This document shows, piece by piece, positions 41,225 to 44,803 of a stretch of DNA of 44,803 nucleotides. Source of the DNA: an uncultured Bacteroidales bacterium (lineage in GTDB: Bacteria > Bacteroidota > Bacteroidia > Bacteroidales > UBA932); NCBI GenBank assembly GCA_947168525.1, contig CAMVMG010000016.1, forward strand, positions 1 through 44,803, given 5' to 3'. Numbering within the stretch: the stretch's first letter is position 1; every line of letters starts with the position of its first letter. The translations under genes were made by a program, and so were the position numbers. The notes beneath the pieces were generated by a model. It made no database searches, was not told where the DNA came from, and was given only the letters and a program-made list of their open reading frames with translations.

Positions 41225-41793
41225 CACACAAACACTTCCCGGAACTGAGCTATCTGCTTCAAAAGGTGGAACTGAAATACAACCACCGGATAGCGGTCCC
41301 CAAAGACTATGAATTATTGGCCGAAAGCATCACGCAGGAGGTGAGGGAACCCATTTCCAGCAGTACCCTCAAACGGCTGTGGGGGTATGACGATTATACC
41401 TCCACGCCCAGTCCCGTCACCCTGGACATTCTGGCCCGGTATGCGGGAGCCCGGAGCTTTCCGGACTTTTGTGAAAGCCTGAAGAAGAATCCTTCCTTTG
41501 TATCCGGCTTCCTCCATTCAGAGTATGTGGAAAGCGGCTCCCTGCCTGTTGGAAAGCGGCTGGAGATTGGCTGGAACCCCGATCGGCTTGTAACGCTGGA
41601 GTACCTGGGAGACAGCCGTTTCCGTGTTATCGAGAGCGCCAACGCCACCCTGCAGGAAGGAGACGAATTCAAGGCCACCGCATTCATTAAAGGATATCCT
41701 CTGTACATACCCCGTATTCACAGGGGCGATGACGATACGCCCGTGTATGTGGCCGGCCAGCAGAGCGGCCTTACGCGGGTGGCTCTTCTGTAG
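41221..41793 (+). CDS. KRLWGY-motif protein of a kinase-linked family
   Basis: The 190-aa cytosolic protein starts at the ATGA overlap with the lipoprotein gene. Its N-terminal half has the block SSTLKRLWGYDDYTSTPSPV, then TLDILARYAG and FPDFCESLKK, which I recall from a Bacteroidota-specific family often found next to Ser/Thr kinase genes and resembling a helical DNA-binding fold. The C-terminal half (about 105-190: VGKRLEIGWNPDRLVTLEYLG, RFRVIES) is a small beta domain. Function is unknown. Its last 23 bp overlap the convergent kinase gene, which is unusual and makes joint regulation likely. Confidence 0.7.
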   Translation: MTHKHFPELSYLLQKVELKYNHRIAVPKDYELLAESITQEVREPISSSTLKRLWGYDDYTSTPSPVTLDILARYAGARSFPDFCESLKKNPSFVSGFLHSEYVESGSLPVGKRLEIGWNPDRLVTLEYLGDSRFRVIESANATLQEGDEFKATAFIKGYPLYIPRIHRGDDDTPVYVAGQQSGLTRVALL

Positions 41794-42673
41794 GGAAACC
41801 GGCCTCCTGAATCTGTTCCCACACATCTTCCAGAATCCGGTCGGCCTCCTCCTGATTCCGGCGGGAATCATAGTAATAAAAGGCGGCAGCGGCCATCCCT
41901 GCCATCAGGACCAGCACAAGGACGGCACCGGCAAAGGGAACCTTCCGCTTCTGGAGCAAGGCCTCCTTCACCTCCAGCGCAGAAGCATATCGGCCCTCCG
42001 GCAAAAGAGATTGGCAGCGCGTTGCCACCCGCTCGGGAATTCCCGGAAGGCGTTTCATAATGAGCCCCAGGGAATAGATGTCACAGCGACAGTCCACCGG
42101 CTTTCCAGAGAGCAGTTCCGGAGCGGCATACATCTGAGTTCCCGCAGGCTCCTTGCCGATGACATACGCATCCGAATCCGAAAATCCGAAGTCGATAATC
42201 TTGGCATTGTCGCCATTGTCCGTTATGAGGATGTTCTCCGGTTTGAGGTCCCGGTGAATCACCTGACGGTGATGCATATAATCCAACGCGTCACAAAGTT
42301 CCAGGAGGATCTTCCGGGCCGTTTTCCCATCGATACTTCTCCGGGACAGCCTTTCCCCCAGGGTTTGCCCCTCTATCCATTCCATCTCAATGCACCGGCC
42401 CCTTCCGGGATAATCTTGAAAGGAATAGTACTCGCAGATGCCAGGATGGTTGAGGGAAAAGCCGATTTCAAACTCTTTCCGGAGCAGGGACTCATAAATT
42501 GGATTGCCCTGCCATTCCGGCTTCAGGCACTTGAACAGGCGGGAACGTCCGGCGTGCCGGCTGCGATACAGCACGGTGAAACCGGAGCCGGAGGAGGGGA
42601 CTGGTTCCCATCCTGCCGACATTTCCTCCGGGAGCACCGGCATTTTTCCCAAGAAACCCGATTCTGTCTGCAT
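41771..42673 (-). CDS. Membrane-anchored Hanks-type Ser/Thr protein kinase
   Basis: The 300-aa protein is a eukaryotic-like kinase. Key residues are present: Lys48 (LFKCLK), HRDLKPEN (140-147), DFG (161-163) and APE (184-186). The glycine-rich loop is weak (SSGSGFTVLY). A single membrane helix (about 246-267) puts the kinase in the cytoplasm with a short acidic tail outside; there is no PASTA or other sensor domain. It converges on the KRLWGY gene (23-bp overlap) and diverges from the barrel gene. A -7 box (TAAATTTG) lies 5 bp before the ATG, so the mRNA is probably leaderless. Confidence 0.9.
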   Translation of the reverse strand: MQTESGFLGKMPVLPEEMSAGWEPVPSSGSGFTVLYRSRHAGRSRLFKCLKPEWQGNPIYESLLRKEFEIGFSLNHPGICEYYSFQDYPGRGRCIEMEWIEGQTLGERLSRRSIDGKTARKILLELCDALDYMHHRQVIHRDLKPENILITDNGDNAKIIDFGFSDSDAYVIGKEPAGTQMYAAPELLSGKPVDCRCDIYSLGLIMKRLPGIPERVATRCQSLLPEGRYASALEVKEALLQKRKVPFAGAVLVLVLMAGMAAAAFYYYDSRRNQEEADRILEDVWEQIQEAGFPTEEPPA

Positions 42674-42675
42674 CG

Positions 42676-42706
42676 TTTCAAATTTACGGCTAATTTGTTA
42701 ATTTTG
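42676..42706 (+). promoter_or_regulatory. Promoter of the barrel-protein gene, leaderless
   Basis: TTTC (42676-42679), a 19-bp spacer and TAATTTTG (42699-42706) fit the consensus with one mismatch. TAAT separates the -7 box from ATG 42711. It overlaps the kinase promoter, so the two cannot easily be occupied together. Confidence 0.6.
42679..42686 (-). promoter_or_regulatory. -7 box of the kinase gene, leaderless
   Basis: Minus-strand TAAATTTG (42686-42679) is 5 bp from the kinase ATG. No strong -33 box is visible. It overlaps the -33 region of the divergent barrel gene promoter. Confidence 0.55.
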
Positions 42707-42710
42707 TAAT

Positions 42711-43697
42711 ATGATTCGCAAACTTTTTTTGACAGTAATCTTCCTGCTGTTTTCCCTGCTGGCCTTTGCCCAGGAAAGAGGGGACCGGCAGCAGGAGGAA
42801 TTCCTGTACTGGGAATCCGTCCTGGATGCTTACGAAGATTTTGCGAATGCCCGGGAGCAGCTGCGAGGTTCCAGGAGAGCGGCCGAAACGCTCCGGGAAA
42901 AGCAGTTGCGGATAGAAGAGCTCCTGCAGCATCCCAAAGGGAAAATGACTGCACAGCAGCAGCGGCGCTTCAACGCCATATCGGTCCGGGCAGGCCTCCC
43001 GCCAAAACCCGCGGCTCAGCCATCAGTCCCCAAAACGGCATCGGCAAAACCGCACACCGCCGTACCTTCCGTTCCCCCAAAGGCCGAGGAATCTTTACAG
43101 GTCACTGAAATCCCGCACCGGGAACAAAGGATTGAACGGATTGAAAGTCATCGGCCGGAAATCCGTTCCGCCCTTACCTACCAGCCGATACCCGCCACCA
43201 TTCTACCACCGGTTCCGGGGTCCGTACCCAAAATGAGGATTCCCTGGCATTATTATGTGCTATTGCAGTCCGGATTTACACCTGAGTGGCAACTGGGTCT
43301 TATGGCCGGTGCCAGCCATCCCTCCGGACTGGGATTCTATGCCAGCTGGCGGATCCATCCTGCCTTTACCCAACTGGGGGATACCTATGTGGCGGAACAT
43401 CCGGAATTGATCTGGACCAACGGCAAATCTGCCCTGAAAGAAAGGGCTTTCCACGCAGGATTGCTGGCAGGAAAAGGGCCTGTAGTCTTTTACCTGGGAG
43501 CCGGATATGGCAGCAGAACCGTTTTCTGGCAAGACTCCGACAATGCCTGGGCACAGATTCCATCGGCCTCGTTTTCAGGCGTTTCCGTAGAAACGGGAGG
43601 AATGATTCCGCTGGGTAGGCTCTGCCTGGGCCTGGGCCTGGAAACCCTCTCTTTCAAGACTTTTGGCGTTACGGCCGGAATCGGCGTCCATTTCTAA
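42711..43697 (+). CDS. Outer-membrane barrel protein with periplasmic N-terminal region
   Basis: The 328-aa protein has a signal peptide (MIRKLFLTVIFLLFSLLAFA, cut before Gln21). Residues 22-80 are charged and helical (ANAREQLRGSRRAAETLREK), a likely coiled coil; 95-165 are Pro/Ala/Lys-rich and flexible. The last 150 residues are Gly/aromatic beta strands (YYVLLQSGFTPEWQLGLMAG, GLLAGKGPVVFYLGAGYG, GGMIPLGRLCLGLGLE) ending in GVHF, the C-terminal Phe signal for barrel assembly. A linker through peptidoglycan is an inference. It diverges from the kinase gene (37 bp between start codons) and overlaps the methyltransferase gene by 4 bp. Confidence 0.78.
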   Translation: MIRKLFLTVIFLLFSLLAFAQERGDRQQEEFLYWESVLDAYEDFANAREQLRGSRRAAETLREKQLRIEELLQHPKGKMTAQQQRRFNAISVRAGLPPKPAAQPSVPKTASAKPHTAVPSVPPKAEESLQVTEIPHREQRIERIESHRPEIRSALTYQPIPATILPPVPGSVPKMRIPWHYYVLLQSGFTPEWQLGLMAGASHPSGLGFYASWRIHPAFTQLGDTYVAEHPELIWTNGKSALKERAFHAGLLAGKGPVVFYLGAGYGSRTVFWQDSDNAWAQIPSASFSGVSVETGGMIPLGRLCLGLGLETLSFKTFGVTAGIGVHF

Positions 43698-44425
43698 AGG
43701 GAAACCTGGCGACGGAATTCGGCTACGGTAATGGCTGTAGCCACCGCCGCATTCAAAGATTCCGAGCCGGGATCATCCTCCGAGAAGGGAGGGATATAAA
43801 GACGGTCCGTCACACAGGCGGCCGTCTTTTCCGTTATGCCGTTGGCCTCATTGCCAATAACGATGATGGAAGGGGAATCCACGCCGTTGGAAAGGCTTTT
43901 CCCGTAGAGATTCTCCCCATCCAGGAAGGTGCCGTACACCTTTCCACAGCGGCCGATAACTCCCTTGCAGAGGGCTGGGATATCCGTGTAGTGGATGCGT
44001 ACGCGGAAAATGGCGCCCATGGTGGCCTGCACTACCTTGGGGTTGAAACAGTCCACCGTGTCCGGAGAACAGAAGACGGCATCTATGCCAAACCAGTCTG
44101 CTACCCTCAGTATGGTGCCCAGGTTGCCGGGATCCCGAATGCCGTCCAAGGCAAGAAAAAGGCCTTTTGCGGGCACTTCGTCCCGCAGGAGGTCACTGGG
44201 CCGCCGCACCAGCGCAAGGGCCGGAGAAGGGGAGGAAAGGGCCGAAATGCGGGCCATGGCAGCCTCGCCGATCTCTTCCCGCCGGTAAACCTTCTCTACC
44301 GTGAAGCGGGAAGAGAGGGCCTCGGCCACCAATTTTTCCCCTTCGGCCACGAATAAACCGCTGCTGTCCCGGAACTTCTTCTGGGACAGCGACTTGATAA
44401 ACTTTATTTCCGCAGCGGTTATCAT
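43694..44425 (-). CDS. TrmH/SpoU-family RNA 2'-O-methyltransferase
   Basis: The 243-aa enzyme methylates a ribose in rRNA or tRNA with SAM. It has an N-terminal substrate-binding domain (about 1-85) and the SPOUT knot with DGIRDPGNLGTILRVADWFG (motif 1, about 94-113), IVIGNEANGI (motif 2) and LYIPPF...ESLNAAVATAI (motif 3). The substrate cannot be told; RlmB-like and TrmH-like proteins look alike. The ATG overlaps the speA stop by 4 bp (ATGA), so it is co-translated with arginine decarboxylase. Its 3' end overlaps the convergent barrel gene by 4 bp. Confidence 0.93.
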   Translation of the reverse strand: MITAAEIKFIKSLSQKKFRDSSGLFVAEGEKLVAEALSSRFTVEKVYRREEIGEAAMARISALSSPSPALALVRRPSDLLRDEVPAKGLFLALDGIRDPGNLGTILRVADWFGIDAVFCSPDTVDCFNPKVVQATMGAIFRVRIHYTDIPALCKGVIGRCGKVYGTFLDGENLYGKSLSNGVDSPSIIVIGNEANGITEKTAACVTDRLYIPPFSEDDPGSESLNAAVATAITVAEFRRQVSL

Positions 44426-44803
44426 TTGTATCCCAGGAGCTTAAGCATGGAATCGGAGGTCTGCTCCTCGGCAAAGACAGAGGTGGTCAGGTTTCCTTCC
44501 TTGTCCCGGTCAATCAGGATGTGCTTCGGGGAGGGCATCAGGCAGTGCTTGATGCCTCCGAAGCCGGAGATGGCCTCCTGATAGGCGCCGGTGTGGAAAA
44601 AGCCGATATACAGGTTTTCCCGGCGGCTGCGGATGGTGGGGAGGAAGATGGCGTTGGCGTGGTAATCCGCGTTGTAGAAGTCCTGGCTGTCGCAGGTGAG
44701 GCCGCCCAGGAACACGCGCTGGTATTCGTCGTACCACTTGTTCATGGGCAGCAGGATGAAGCGCTGGTTCAGGCCCCAGGTGTCCGGCAGGCAGGTCATA
44801 AAG
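44422..44803 (-). CDS. speA: Biosynthetic arginine decarboxylase, C-terminal part (runs off window)
   Basis: Only the last 127 or so residues are in the window; the frame continues past the edge. SpeA is a PLP enzyme that turns arginine into agmatine for polyamine synthesis. The visible part has the family's C-terminal blocks: PDTWGLNQRFILLPMN, GLTCDSQDFYNADY, YIGFFHTGAYQEAISGFGG and KHCLMPSPKHILIDRD. The Cys and Asp of TCDSQD belong to the active site of the partner subunit in this fold. The end overlaps the methyltransferase gene. The Met near the edge is internal, not a start. Confidence 0.92.
   Translation of the reverse strand, partial: FMTCLPDTWGLNQRFILLPMNKWYDEYQRVFLGGLTCDSQDFYNADYHANAIFLPTIRSRRENLYIGFFHTGAYQEAISGFGGIKHCLMPSPKHILIDRDKEGNLTTSVFAEEQTSDSMLKLLGYK

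Noticed and set aside
1..44803. CRISPR array, tRNA or rRNA genes
   Set aside because: I saw no regularly spaced repeats, no cloverleaf-type sequence with conserved TTC-G-A arm, and no rRNA-like segment.

Overview
The window is a stretch of chromosome from a Bacteroidota bacterium, most likely an uncultured gut or rumen Bacteroidales lineage with a GC-rich genome. The evidence is the gene content (long Rho with a disordered insert, rsfS-ftsH-cdsA-psd order, C11 lipoprotein protease, PPi-type phosphofructokinase, OMP/lipoprotein signal peptides ending in AQ or GC), the many promoters of the Bacteroidota form TTTG-N19-TAnnTTTG, and the general lack of Shine-Dalgarno sites. I cannot name the genus.

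Layout. 164-6686 (minus): candidate small ORF, mnmE and rho in one unit; lptD upstream with its own promoter and terminator. 6769-11724 (plus): periplasmic amidase, dnaA, pepD-rpe. 11721-12434 (minus): birA, divergent from the plus-strand unit rsfS-ftsH-cdsA-psd (12494-16351). 16325-25609 (minus): a tight unit ligA-yihY-spoT-Ig-like lipoprotein-OMP-ispG with 4-bp overlaps or very short gaps; upstream of it a Y-family polymerase and a 57-aa partner (25677-27214). 27312-35007 (plus): C11 protease lipoprotein, an amino-acid ABC transporter (lobe-swapped binding protein fused to permease, plus an ATPase with an extra C-terminal domain), dtd, PPi-phosphofructokinase, cytoplasmic GH13 amylase and ridA. 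35035-36582 (minus): a two-domain phosphodiesterase/SGNH lipase-like protein.

36.6-39.7 kb is an accessory island with visibly lower GC. It has two paralogous secreted proteins flanked by a 26-bp imperfect direct repeat, an orphan 56-codon ORF, a 56-aa zinc-ribbon protein, a 51-aa protein and a stand-alone WHH/HNH-type nuclease. 39.7-43.7 kb is a surface/signalling module: a fibronectin/EF-hand/LRR-like lipoprotein, a KRLWGY-motif protein, a membrane-anchored Ser/Thr kinase and an outer-membrane barrel protein. The window ends with a TrmH-family methyltransferase and the 3' end of speA (both minus).

Most genes are housekeeping. The points most worth a second look are: a REP/BIME-like double hairpin that forms the C-terminal tail of LigA; a group of genes whose -7 box lies only 4-5 bp from the start codon and which are probably leaderless; the lobe-swapped binding protein and the ATPase with a GHKL-like tail; the nuclease island; and several small ORFs that gene callers would miss. 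I found no tRNA, rRNA, CRISPR array or intact insertion sequence.
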